Assembly (NCBI RefSeq): GCF_002723835.1
Contig: NZ_BEWG01000115.1
Location: 1 to 64,000, forward strand
Source of the DNA: Mycobacterium sp. shizuoka-1
GTDB taxonomy: Bacteria; Actinomycetota; Actinomycetes; Mycobacteriales; Mycobacteriaceae
Direction of reading: 5' to 3'
Length of the DNA stretch: 64,000 bases
In this document: positions 29,057 through 36,440 of the stretch, in pieces
Position numbering within the stretch: the stretch's first letter is position 1
Layout of the letters: every line of letters begins with the position of its first letter
The notes under the pieces: model-generated
Told to the model about the DNA's origin: nothing
The model's database searches: none
The model's input: only the letters and a program-made list of their open reading frames with translations
Made by a program: the position numbers and the translations under genes

Positions 29057-30799
29057 TCAGCTCTGCGGGCCCTTGGTGAACTCCTCACCCGTCTCGGGGT
29101 TGAGTGCGGTCTCACCCGGGGGCAGGTTCGACAGGTCGGGGGCGATCACCGTCGGCATGTCGCCGGAATCGGGCAGCCCGAACGTCGGCTCGACCGCGGT
29201 CGCCGGCGTCAGAACCAGGTCCGCACTGGACCGGCGGGACAGGGTCCGGCCCTGGAAGAAGTCCGGCGAGGCCAGCCACCAGACGATCATCACGACCACG
29301 CCGAGAACCAGGGCGCCGACACCGACCACTGCCACCGCGCCGTAGCCGAAGATCGTGACGTTGTTGCCGTCGTCGTCGGTGAGCCAGTCCGGCTTCGCGT
29401 ACTGCACCAGGCCGTAGGCGAACACCACCAGCAGGGCCAGCCCGCCCAGCAGAGGCACCACGCCGCGCATCATGAAATCGCGCGCACTCTTGGTGAGGTC
29501 CTTGCGGTAGAACCACACGCACGCGAAGCCGGTCAGGCCGTAATAGAACGCGATCATCAGGCCCACTGAACCGATCAACGCGGTCAGCAGGTTGCTGCTC
29601 ACCAAGGTGAACAGCACGTAGAACAGGATGGACACCGCGCCCATCATGAGGGTCGACACCGACGGGGTCAGGTAGGTCCGGTGGATCTTGGCGAACGAGG
29701 CGGGAAGCGCCTTGTAGACACCCATCGACAGCGTCGTGCGGGCCGTGGGCAGCACGGTGGTCTGCGTCGACGCCGACGCCGAGGTCAGAATCGAGGCGGC
29801 GAGCAGCAACAGGCCGACCTTGCCGATGAAGCTGTCCCCGAACAGGTCCGGGCCGATCGCGGCGAACACGTCGGCGGAGTTCTCGTCGTTGCCCAGCCCG
29901 ATCCCCTCGGTGCCGGTACCGGCGAACGCGATGGCCGACACCGAGACCAGTGCGTACGTGGCCAGCAACAGGAACGTGGAGATGACCGCTGCGCGGCCCG
30001 GGGTGGTACCCGGGTCGTCGGATTCCTCGTTGCAGGCCACCGCGGTGTCCCAGCCCCAGTAGATGAAGAGCGCGGTGAGCAGCGCTGGTGCGATCACGGT
30101 GCCGAAGTCCAGCCCGGCCGGCCAGAACCACGAGATGGACGGCATCAGCGAGTAGCTCTCGGCCTGGTGGGTGTAGACCTTGAACAGCGCGACCACTGAG
30201 AATGCCACCAGCACGACGAGTTCGATGCCCAGCAGTCCGTACTGGATGCGTGCCGAGACCTCGATGCCGCGATAGCAGATGTAGGTCATCACGATGATCC
30301 AGATGACGCCGGCGACCGTCGACCAGAGTGTGCTGCTGGCCAGGTCGGCGACCGACGTCCAGCCCAGGCCGCCGACGAAGGTGAACGAGTAGGAGCCGGC
30401 AACCTGGGCGAGATTGGCCATCACGATGACGTCGGCGGCGATGATGCCCCAGCCGCCCATCCAGCCGACCAGGGGGCCGAATGCCCGCGAGGCCCAGGTG
30501 AAGGTGGTCCCGCAGTCCGGCTCGGCCTTGTTCAGCTCCTGGTAGGCGACCGCGATCATCCACATCGGGATGAAGGCCAGCAGCACGATGGCCGGTGCCT
30601 TGACCCCGGCCAGCAGTGCACCGCCGCTGGCGACGATCAGGCCCAGGCTGGCCGCCAGCGAGTAGGCCGGCGCGGTCGAGGCCATCCCGACGACGACACT
30701 CGACAGCAGCCCGAGCGCACCGCCCTTGAGTCCTTTACTCTCGACCGTCGCGGACGGGCCGGCGCCGCCGGGCTCCAACGTGAGCTCGCCTTTACTCAT
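29057..30799 (-). CDS. APC-family amino acid/polyamine permease
   Basis: A 580-aa transporter with about 12-14 membrane helices. Typical APC features: GLLSSVVVGMASTAPAYSLAASLG in helix 1, CGTTFTWASRAFGPLVGWMGGWG in helix 3, and FIYWGWDTAVACNEESDDP in the middle. Long C-terminal tail with acidic and proline-rich sequence. Good Shine-Dalgarno AGGAGAT before ATG 30799. Its stop abuts the end of the gamma-glutamyltransferase gene on the other strand. Given the neighbouring aminotransferase and aminobutyraldehyde dehydrogenase, import of putrescine, GABA or a related amine is the best guess. Confidence 0.88.
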   Translation of the reverse strand: MSKGELTLEPGGAGPSATVESKGLKGGALGLLSSVVVGMASTAPAYSLAASLGLIVASGGALLAGVKAPAIVLLAFIPMWMIAVAYQELNKAEPDCGTTFTWASRAFGPLVGWMGGWGIIAADVIVMANLAQVAGSYSFTFVGGLGWTSVADLASSTLWSTVAGVIWIIVMTYICYRGIEVSARIQYGLLGIELVVLVAFSVVALFKVYTHQAESYSLMPSISWFWPAGLDFGTVIAPALLTALFIYWGWDTAVACNEESDDPGTTPGRAAVISTFLLLATYALVSVSAIAFAGTGTEGIGLGNDENSADVFAAIGPDLFGDSFIGKVGLLLLAASILTSASASTQTTVLPTARTTLSMGVYKALPASFAKIHRTYLTPSVSTLMMGAVSILFYVLFTLVSSNLLTALIGSVGLMIAFYYGLTGFACVWFYRKDLTKSARDFMMRGVVPLLGGLALLVVFAYGLVQYAKPDWLTDDDGNNVTIFGYGAVAVVGVGALVLGVVVMIVWWLASPDFFQGRTLSRRSSADLVLTPATAVEPTFGLPDSGDMPTVIAPDLSNLPPGETALNPETGEEFTKGPQS

Positions 30800-30923
30800 G
30801 GCATCTCCTGCTTAAACGCCTGAATTTGAACGAGCTGAGATTACGGTTTCAGTGGTGAATACGCGCAACTTCGACGGATTTGTTTTCTGTGCGGTTACAA
30901 ACGGACGAAATCAGTAGGATTGG

Positions 30924-31520
30924 CTAACCTGAGCCACGGCCCTCCCCGGCCCAGGGCACCCGGCAGGTGTCCCCGGAACCGAAACCCTGCTCGGTGATGC
31001 CCAGCGCGGCGTTCATCCGGGCCCGCATGTTTTCCACACCGATCTGATAGGTCAACTCGACCACGCCGGCGGCACCGAACCGGCGCCTCAGGTCGGTGAT
31101 CTGTTCGGCCGTCACCGTGTGCGGGTCGGTCGTCATCGCATCGGCGTAGGCGATCGCGGCCCGCTCGTCGTCGCTGTAGAGCGGCGAGGTCGCGTAGTCG
31201 TCGATGTGCGCGAGCCGGTCGAGGTCGAGGCCCTCCAGTCGCATCAGCATCTCCCCGAAGTCGACGCACCAGGAACAGCCGACGGTGCGAGCGGTCCAGA
31301 ACACCGCCAGTTCGCGGACACTGGCCGGCAGTGTCGTAGAGGCCTTCTGCAGCAGGCCCTCGTGGACGGCGTTGGCCACCAGCAGACGGGTGTGATGAGC
31401 GTAGACGGCGAACGGTTCGGGCACCTCACCGAAGCGTCGCTTGGCCCACCGGTACATCAGCCGGGTCAGCCGTGAGGCCTTGTCCGGGGTGAGCGCTTCC
31501 AGGCGTGTTGTTGTGGTCAT
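30924..31520 (-). CDS. Carboxymuconolactone decarboxylase/AhpD-like protein
   Basis: A 198-aa all-helical AhpD-fold protein. The redox-type CxxC motif is in TVGCSWCVDFG at about residues 80-90, followed by HIDDYATSPLYSDDERAAIAYADAMT, characteristic of the CMD family. Members act as alkylhydroperoxidase partners or decarboxylases; the CxxC favours a peroxidase-type role. I chose ATG 31520; a further in-frame ATG exists at 31571 but would run across a 24-bp palindrome. Divergent from the acyl-CoA operon, sharing a 93-bp promoter region, so the two may be co-regulated. Confidence 0.85.
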   Translation of the reverse strand: MTTTTRLEALTPDKASRLTRLMYRWAKRRFGEVPEPFAVYAHHTRLLVANAVHEGLLQKASTTLPASVRELAVFWTARTVGCSWCVDFGEMLMRLEGLDLDRLAHIDDYATSPLYSDDERAAIAYADAMTTDPHTVTAEQITDLRRRFGAAGVVELTYQIGVENMRARMNAALGITEQGFGSGDTCRVPWAGEGRGSG

Positions 31521-31536
31521 GTACTCAAGATGCGCG

Positions 31537-31560
31537 CGGGGTGGCAAATGTGACACCCCG
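31537..31560. promoter_or_regulatory. 24-bp hyphenated palindrome in divergent promoter
   Basis: CGGGGTG-N10-CACCCCG, 7-bp perfect arms, between the AhpD-like gene (start 31520) and the acyl-CoA operon (start 31614). Its size suits a TetR- or GntR-type dimer. No regulator gene lies within the cluster, so a trans-acting regulator is expected. It does not look like the recalled KstR or KstR2 consensus. Confidence 0.45.
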
Positions 31561-31578
31561 AAGGGCATCAATATTGGG

Positions 31579-31605
31579 TTGACGGACTAACTACTCGGCT
31601 AGGGT
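31579..31605 (+). promoter_or_regulatory. Predicted leaderless promoter of the acyl-CoA operon
   Basis: TTGACG at 31579-31584, 15-bp spacer, TAGGGT at 31600-31605. The -10 box ends 8 nt before GTG 31614 and no Shine-Dalgarno is present, so transcription probably begins at or next to the start codon. The -35 lies 18 bp beyond the palindrome at 31537-31560. Confidence 0.45.
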
Positions 31606-31613
31606 GCTGACTT

Positions 31614-32792
31614 GTGGATTTCGACCTCGACGCCGATCAGCGGGCCTGGCTGGCCGAGGTGCGGGAATTCCTGCGGCAGAACGTTACTGACGCCCTGCGC
31701 GCCGAGATCGCCGAACACAACCTGGAGCACCCCGGTGGCGAGGTGGCGGCGTTCCGCGCCAAGCTCGGCGCCAAGGGCTGGTTCGGGCTGAATTGGCCCG
31801 CCGAGTACGGCGGCCTGGGGCTGGGGCCCGTGCACCTGCATCTGCTGATGACCGAGTTCGAGTACTGGGGTGCGCCCGGGCCCGATCTGACCGTCACCTC
31901 GATCGCGCCGATGATCATGCGGCACGGCACCGAGCAGAACAAGCGCGAGTTCCTTCCCCTCATCGCCCGTGGCGAGATGACCTGTGCGCTGGGCTATTCC
32001 GAGCCCGACGCGGGAACCGATCTGGCCTCGCTGCGAACCAAGGCGGTACGCGACGGGGACGAGTGGGTGATCAACGGGTCCAAGATCTGGAACAGCGGCG
32101 CCCAGCGCTCGACGCACGAATGGCTCTGCGTCCGGACCGACCCGCAGGCCCAGCGCCACCGCGGCATCTCGGTGATCGTCGTCCCGGTCGACAGTCCCGG
32201 GGTGCGGATCCGCCCGCTGATCGCCTGGTCCGGCTATCGCACCAACGAGGTCTTCTTCGACGATGTCCGGGTGCCGGTGACCAACCTGATCGGCGAGGAG
32301 AACCGAGGCTGGTCATATATCACCGGCGCCCTCGACCTGGAACGGGGTGCGCTGACCAATGCCGGGGACCTGCGCCGCGCGCTCGACGAGCTGCAGGTGC
32401 TGGCGCGGATGCCGCGTCGCGACGGCACCGTCCCGATCGACAATGCCGGCTTCCGCCGCCGGCTGGCCCAGGCCGAGGCCGACGTCGAGGTGGCCGGCCT
32501 GATGGGTTACGAGGCATCCTCGATGCTGTCCGACGGGGTGATCCCGACCGTGGAGGTGAGCATCGAGAAGGTGTTCAGCAGCGAATTGCGGCAGCGCATC
32601 GCCGATCTGGGTATCGATCTGCTGGGGGCCGAAGGTCTGCTGGTGCATCGCAACCCGGAAGCGCCGGCCGGCGGCCGCTTCGAGAAGCTCTATCGCTTCG
32701 CCCCGCTGATGCGCTTCGGCGGCGGCACCAACGAAGTTCTCCGAGACGTCATCGCCCAGCGGGGCAACGGCATGCCGTCGTACGGGCGGTGA
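31614..32792 (+). CDS. Acyl-CoA dehydrogenase, FadE26/FadE29-like subunit
   Basis: FAD-dependent acyl-CoA dehydrogenase of 392 aa, the first gene of the operon. Family motifs: GWFGLNWPAEYGGLGLGP, ALGYSEPDAGTDLASLRTKAV (FAD/substrate loop), INGSKIWNSGA, and the C-terminal FGGGTNEVLRDVIA. It resembles the FadE29/FadE26 chain of the heteromeric (alpha2beta2) dehydrogenases that desaturate cholesterol side-chain CoA esters, which need a partner ACAD to complete the FAD sites. The next gene, 1 bp away, is a second, shorter ACAD, matching that arrangement. Substrate not known. Confidence 0.9.
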   Translation: MDFDLDADQRAWLAEVREFLRQNVTDALRAEIAEHNLEHPGGEVAAFRAKLGAKGWFGLNWPAEYGGLGLGPVHLHLLMTEFEYWGAPGPDLTVTSIAPMIMRHGTEQNKREFLPLIARGEMTCALGYSEPDAGTDLASLRTKAVRDGDEWVINGSKIWNSGAQRSTHEWLCVRTDPQAQRHRGISVIVVPVDSPGVRIRPLIAWSGYRTNEVFFDDVRVPVTNLIGEENRGWSYITGALDLERGALTNAGDLRRALDELQVLARMPRRDGTVPIDNAGFRRRLAQAEADVEVAGLMGYEASSMLSDGVIPTVEVSIEKVFSSELRQRIADLGIDLLGAEGLLVHRNPEAPAGGRFEKLYRFAPLMRFGGGTNEVLRDVIAQRGNGMPSYGR

Positions 32793-32793
32793 G

Positions 32794-33900
32794 ATGAAAC
32801 TCGTTGTCGGACAAGATGAACGCGATCTGGCGGCCAGCCTGCGCGGGCTGCTGGCGGCCGGCCGTCCCGACCTGTGGCGCGAACTCGCCGCCGCCGGGGT
32901 GATGGGGCTGGGCCTGCCCGAGAGTGTCGGCGGGTCGGGCGGGACATTGAGCGACCTCGGTATCTTCGCCCGCGAAGCCGGCCGCGCGCTGTGCCCGCCG
33001 CGGGTGCACAGCACCGCGATCGCGGCGCACGCGCTTTTCCTGCTCGGTGACGAGACCACGCACAGCCGCTGGCTGCCCGACCTCACCGCGGGCCGGATCG
33101 CCGCAACCACGGCGCTGTGGAATCCCAACGACGCCTCCGACGTCACCGCGACCATGCGGGCCGACCAAGCCAAGGACGGCAGCTGGCGGCTCACCGGCAC
33201 CGCCGATTTCGTCACCGACGCCGACACCGCCGACCTGATCGTCGTCACCGGATTCGACAAGACCGGCAAGACCGTGGGCTTCGTGGTCCGGCTGAGCAAC
33301 CCCGGAGTGACGCTGCGGCCGCTGGCCCTGATGGGTGGCCACCACGCCGCCGTGGTGCGCTTCGACGACGTGCCGGTCGACGAGGTGCTCGCCGGCGGGG
33401 ACTCGCCGGGCCGCGACGAGCTCCGGCGGGTGGCCAACGCCGCGGTGGCACTGGCATCGCTCGACCTGGTCGGCGTCGGCGAGGCGGTGCTCGAACGAAC
33501 CGTGCGCTACACCACCCTGCGCCACCAGTTCGGCCGTCCGATCGCCTCGTTCCAAGCCGCCCAGCACGTGGTGGCCGACATGCACATCGCGGTGTCGGCG
33601 GCCCGGCTGGCCGCCCAATCCGCGGTGCACGCGCTCGGCCAGGGCCGCGCCGCGGTCCGCGAAACCGCGATCGCCAGAATTCAATCCGCCACCGCGGCCA
33701 AATGGGCCACGCTGGACGCCCACCAGCTGCACGGCGGAATGGGCTACGTGATGGAGACCGACCTCTACCTGTGGTCGGAACGCGCCAGGGTGCTCTCCAC
33801 GCTCGGCGGTGGCGCCGACATCGCCGCCGGGTGGCTGGACGACGACGACGTCAGTCGCGCGGCGGTCGCCGATCGGTTGCGGCGCAAGGACGGCCAATGA
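32794..33900 (+). CDS. Acyl-CoA dehydrogenase, FadE27/FadE28-like partner subunit
   Basis: A 368-aa second acyl-CoA dehydrogenase. Conserved parts are MGLGLPESVGGSGGTLSDL, the shortened middle domain, TTLRHQFGRPIASFQAAQHVVADM and the C-terminal QLHGGMGYVMETDLYLW. Shorter and more divergent than its neighbour, as expected for the beta chain of a heterotetrameric enzyme. Starts 1 bp after the first ACAD and overlaps the first MaoC gene by 4 nt, so subunits are made together. Confidence 0.9.
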   Translation: MKLVVGQDERDLAASLRGLLAAGRPDLWRELAAAGVMGLGLPESVGGSGGTLSDLGIFAREAGRALCPPRVHSTAIAAHALFLLGDETTHSRWLPDLTAGRIAATTALWNPNDASDVTATMRADQAKDGSWRLTGTADFVTDADTADLIVVTGFDKTGKTVGFVVRLSNPGVTLRPLALMGGHHAAVVRFDDVPVDEVLAGGDSPGRDELRRVANAAVALASLDLVGVGEAVLERTVRYTTLRHQFGRPIASFQAAQHVVADMHIAVSAARLAAQSAVHALGQGRAAVRETAIARIQSATAAKWATLDAHQLHGGMGYVMETDLYLWSERARVLSTLGGGADIAAGWLDDDDVSRAAVADRLRRKDGQ

Positions 33901-34394
33901 CCTCTGGCCTGATCGACGCGCACACGGCGGCCCGGGTGGGCACCGTCGCCGCCACCGCCACCGGCGAGGTGATCCGCCGGGACTGGCAACGCTGGGCGGC
34001 GGCCGTCGGTGACGACAACCCGCTGTGGTTCGACCCCGACCACGCCCGCGCCAACGGGTACCGCGATGTCATCTGCCCGCCGCTTTACCTGCAGTACGCC
34101 ATCCTCGGGGTCACCCCGCGAAGCGAGCTGCGCCCCGACGGCTCGTCGGGTGCCGTCTCGGGTGGGCTGGCCTTTCCGAAGGCACCCCGCCGAATGGCCG
34201 GCGGCGAGAGCACCACGTTTCACCTGCCCGCCTACCATCGCGACGAGATCGAGATGACCCGGACCATCGAATCGATCGTCGAAAAGGACGGCCGCTCAGG
34301 GCGCTTCGTTCTGGTCACCTGGCACACCGTCTACCGCAACCAGCACGGCGACCTGGTGGCCGAAGCCGACACCTCGATGATCGCGCGGCCATGA
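33897..34394 (+). CDS. MaoC-like hot-dog protein (N-terminal hydratase type, ChsH2-like)
   Basis: A 165-aa hot-dog protein. The family helix reads WAAAVGDDNPLWFDPDHARANGY, followed by ICPPLYLQYA. The position that carries the catalytic histidine in R-hydratases (NPxH) is tryptophan here, which is typical of the structural FAS1-type half of heteromeric hydratases such as the N-terminal domain of ChsH2. It probably pairs with the next gene product. In ChsH2 a DUF35 domain is fused behind this part; here DUF35 is a separate gene at 36027. Overlaps both neighbours by 4 nt. Confidence 0.82.
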   Translation: MTSGLIDAHTAARVGTVAATATGEVIRRDWQRWAAAVGDDNPLWFDPDHARANGYRDVICPPLYLQYAILGVTPRSELRPDGSSGAVSGGLAFPKAPRRMAGGESTTFHLPAYHRDEIEMTRTIESIVEKDGRSGRFVLVTWHTVYRNQHGDLVAEADTSMIARP

Positions 34395-34828
34395 CCCAGC
34401 TGCACTACGACGACGTCAGCCTGGGCGACGAGCTGCCCGAGCTGACCGTCACGGTGGACGAGACGCAGATGTTCTTCTTCAGCGCGGCCACCTACAACGG
34501 CCATCGGATCCACTACGACAAGGACTGGGCCCGCGACCGGGAGGGTTACGACGACATCCTGGTCCAGGGGCCGCTGCAGGCCGCGCTGCTGGCCCGGGCC
34601 GTCACCGACTGGATCGGCGGACGCGGCAGGTTGGTGACCTACTCGGTGCAGAACCGCGGGACGGCGTTTCCCGGCCAGCCGCTGACGTTCGGCGGCGTCG
34701 TCACCGCCACGCGCGTGGAGGCCGGCCGGGGTCTGGTCGACCTGGACATCGCAGGCCGACGCGGTGACGACATTCTGATGCCCGGCACCGCCACCGTCGA
34801 ACTGCCTCGCAGGCAGGGGAATTCCTGA
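34391..34828 (+). CDS. MaoC-like enoyl-CoA hydratase subunit (ChsH1-like)
   Basis: A 145-aa hot-dog protein carrying the hydratase-2 motif in SAATYNGHRIHYDKDWA, with GYDDILVQGPLQAALLARAV after it. The histidine-aspartate pair needed for water addition is present, unlike in the preceding gene, so this is the likely catalytic chain of a two-component enoyl-CoA hydratase. Overlaps the preceding gene (ATGA) and the aldolase gene (TGATG). Confidence 0.82.
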   Translation: MTQLHYDDVSLGDELPELTVTVDETQMFFFSAATYNGHRIHYDKDWARDREGYDDILVQGPLQAALLARAVTDWIGGRGRLVTYSVQNRGTAFPGQPLTFGGVVTATRVEAGRGLVDLDIAGRRGDDILMPGTATVELPRRQGNS

Positions 34829-36027
34829 TGCGGCTGGCCGGTGAGGCGGCGATCGTCGGAATCGCCGAGCTGCCCGCCGAGCGAAAACCGCTGCGCCCCG
34901 AGCTGTTCACCCTCGACCAGTACGCCGCGTTGGCCAAGTTGGTGCTCGATGACGCCGGGCTGGATGCGGCAGTGGTCAACGGGCTGATCTCGCACGGGCT
35001 GGCCGAATCGGACATGTTCGTGCCGGCCACCTTGAGTGAATACCTGGGCCTGCCCATCGATTTCGGCGAGCGGGTCGATCTGGGCGGGGCCACCTCGGCG
35101 GCGATGGTGTGGCGGGCCGCGGTCGCGGTCGAGCTCGGGCTGTGCGACGCGGTGCTGGCCGTGCTGCCCGGCTCGCGCGCGCTGCCGCGCTCGCAGCGCC
35201 GGCCGCAGGCCACCCCCAGCTGGTATGGCGCATCGAGCAACAACTACGGCTCACCGCAGGCCGAGTACGAGATCCCGTACGGAAACGTCGGGCAGAACGC
35301 TCCGTTCGCCCAGATCGCCCAGCGCTACGGCGCCCAGTACGGGTATGACCCGTCGGCGTTGGCCAAGATCGCGGTGGACCAGCGCACCAATGCCTGCGCA
35401 CACCCGGGCGCGGTGTTCGGCGGCACCCCGCTGACCGAGGCCGACGTGCTCGCCAGCCCGATGATCGCCGACCCGATCCACATGCTCGAAACCGTCATGC
35501 CCGTTCACGGCGGCACCGGGGTTCTGATCGCCAATGCCGACGTGGCGCGGCGGGCTCGCCACCGGCCGGTGTGGATCAAGGGGTTCGGGGAACACATCTC
35601 GTTCAAGACCGTGACCTACGCGCAGGACCCGATGGTCACCCCGATCGCCCGCGCGGCGCGGCGGGCATTTGCGATGGCGGGGTGCGGCCCGGCCGACGTT
35701 GACATCGCCTCGATCTACGACTGCTACACCATCACCGTGCTGATGACCCTGGAAGACGCCGGCTTCTGCCCGAAAGGTCAGGGCATGGGGTGGATCAGGG
35801 ACCGCGACCTCACCTTCCGTGGCGACTTCCCGCTCAACACCGCGGGCGGACAGTTGTCCTACGGCCAGGCCGGGATGTCGGGCGGCATGCACCATGTGGT
35901 CGACGCCGCCCGCCAGCTGATGGGGCGTGCGGCGGCCGCACAGGTCCGCGACGCCGACACCGCATTCGTGGCCGGCACCGGGGGCATCATGAGCGAACAG
36001 GTCGCGCTGGTGCTGGGAGGCGACTGA
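34828..36027 (+). CDS. Thiolase-fold lipid-transfer protein, Ltp2-like aldolase
   Basis: A 399-aa thiolase-superfamily protein. The position of the thiolase nucleophile cysteine is occupied by a glycine-rich stretch (DLGGATSAAMVW, about residues 84-95), so it cannot be a normal thiolase. Tyr297 in SIYDCYTITV and Tyr345 in GGQLSYGQAG fall close in number and context to the tyrosine pair reported as essential in Ltp2 retro-aldolases (recalled). Ltp2 cleaves a beta-hydroxy tertiary acyl-CoA into a ketone and a short acyl-CoA, and works only when bound to a DUF35 protein. The next gene supplies a DUF35 protein. Expected role: release of a short acyl-CoA from a branched side chain. Confidence 0.85.
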   Translation: MRLAGEAAIVGIAELPAERKPLRPELFTLDQYAALAKLVLDDAGLDAAVVNGLISHGLAESDMFVPATLSEYLGLPIDFGERVDLGGATSAAMVWRAAVAVELGLCDAVLAVLPGSRALPRSQRRPQATPSWYGASSNNYGSPQAEYEIPYGNVGQNAPFAQIAQRYGAQYGYDPSALAKIAVDQRTNACAHPGAVFGGTPLTEADVLASPMIADPIHMLETVMPVHGGTGVLIANADVARRARHRPVWIKGFGEHISFKTVTYAQDPMVTPIARAARRAFAMAGCGPADVDIASIYDCYTITVLMTLEDAGFCPKGQGMGWIRDRDLTFRGDFPLNTAGGQLSYGQAGMSGGMHHVVDAARQLMGRAAAAQVRDADTAFVAGTGGIMSEQVALVLGGD

Positions 36028-36440
36028 TGACCGAGCCGATGCCGGTACCCGAACCGACGCCGGTGTCCCAGCCGTTCTGGGACGCGCTGGCCCAGCACCG
36101 GATCCTGGTGCAGTACTCCCCGTCGGCCGGTCGCTACGTGTTCTATCCGCGCACGCTGGCTCCAGGCACTCTCGCCGACGACCTCGAGTGGCGCGAAATC
36201 GACGGTGCCGCAAAGCTGTACACCTATACCGTGGCGCGGCGACCGACCGGGCCGCCGTGGGCCGAGGCGGTGCCCCAGCTGCCCGCGGTGGTGCAGTGGG
36301 ATGTCGGCCCCCGGTTCTCCACCGAGCTGGTGGACGTCGACCCGGCCGACGTCCGCATCGGGATGCGGGTGTCACCGGTGTTCTGTGATCTGCCCGGCAC
36401 CGGGATCACGCTGCTGCGCTACCGTCCGGCCGACGCATGA
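36027..36440 (+). CDS. DUF35 OB-fold protein lacking the zinc-ribbon cysteines
   Basis: A 137-aa DUF35 protein, partner of thiolase-fold enzymes such as Ltp2 and acetoacetyl-CoA synthases. The usual rubredoxin-like pattern Q-x-C-x2-C-G-x5-P-R-x2-C-P-x-C is recognisable at residues 29-48, but the four cysteine positions are S31, A34, A45 and T48. The rest (KLYTYTVARRPTGPPWAE, PAVVQWDVG, the final OB strands) is normal. So the protein is in frame and full-length but should not bind zinc. Starts in a TGATG junction with the Ltp2-like gene. Confidence 0.85.
   Translation: MTEPMPVPEPTPVSQPFWDALAQHRILVQYSPSAGRYVFYPRTLAPGTLADDLEWREIDGAAKLYTYTVARRPTGPPWAEAVPQLPAVVQWDVGPRFSTELVDVDPADVRIGMRVSPVFCDLPGTGITLLRYRPADA

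Noticed and set aside
31521-31613. KstR or KstR2 operator in the divergent promoter of the acyl-CoA operon
   Set aside because: I looked for the recalled AACnnGTT-like and CAAG/CTTG-like palindromes and found neither; the only good palindrome is CGGGGTG-N10-CACCCCG.
34828-36027. Calling the Ltp2-like protein a beta-ketothiolase
   Set aside because: The nucleophile cysteine region is replaced by a glycine-rich stretch, and the neighbouring DUF35 gene favours an aldolase.
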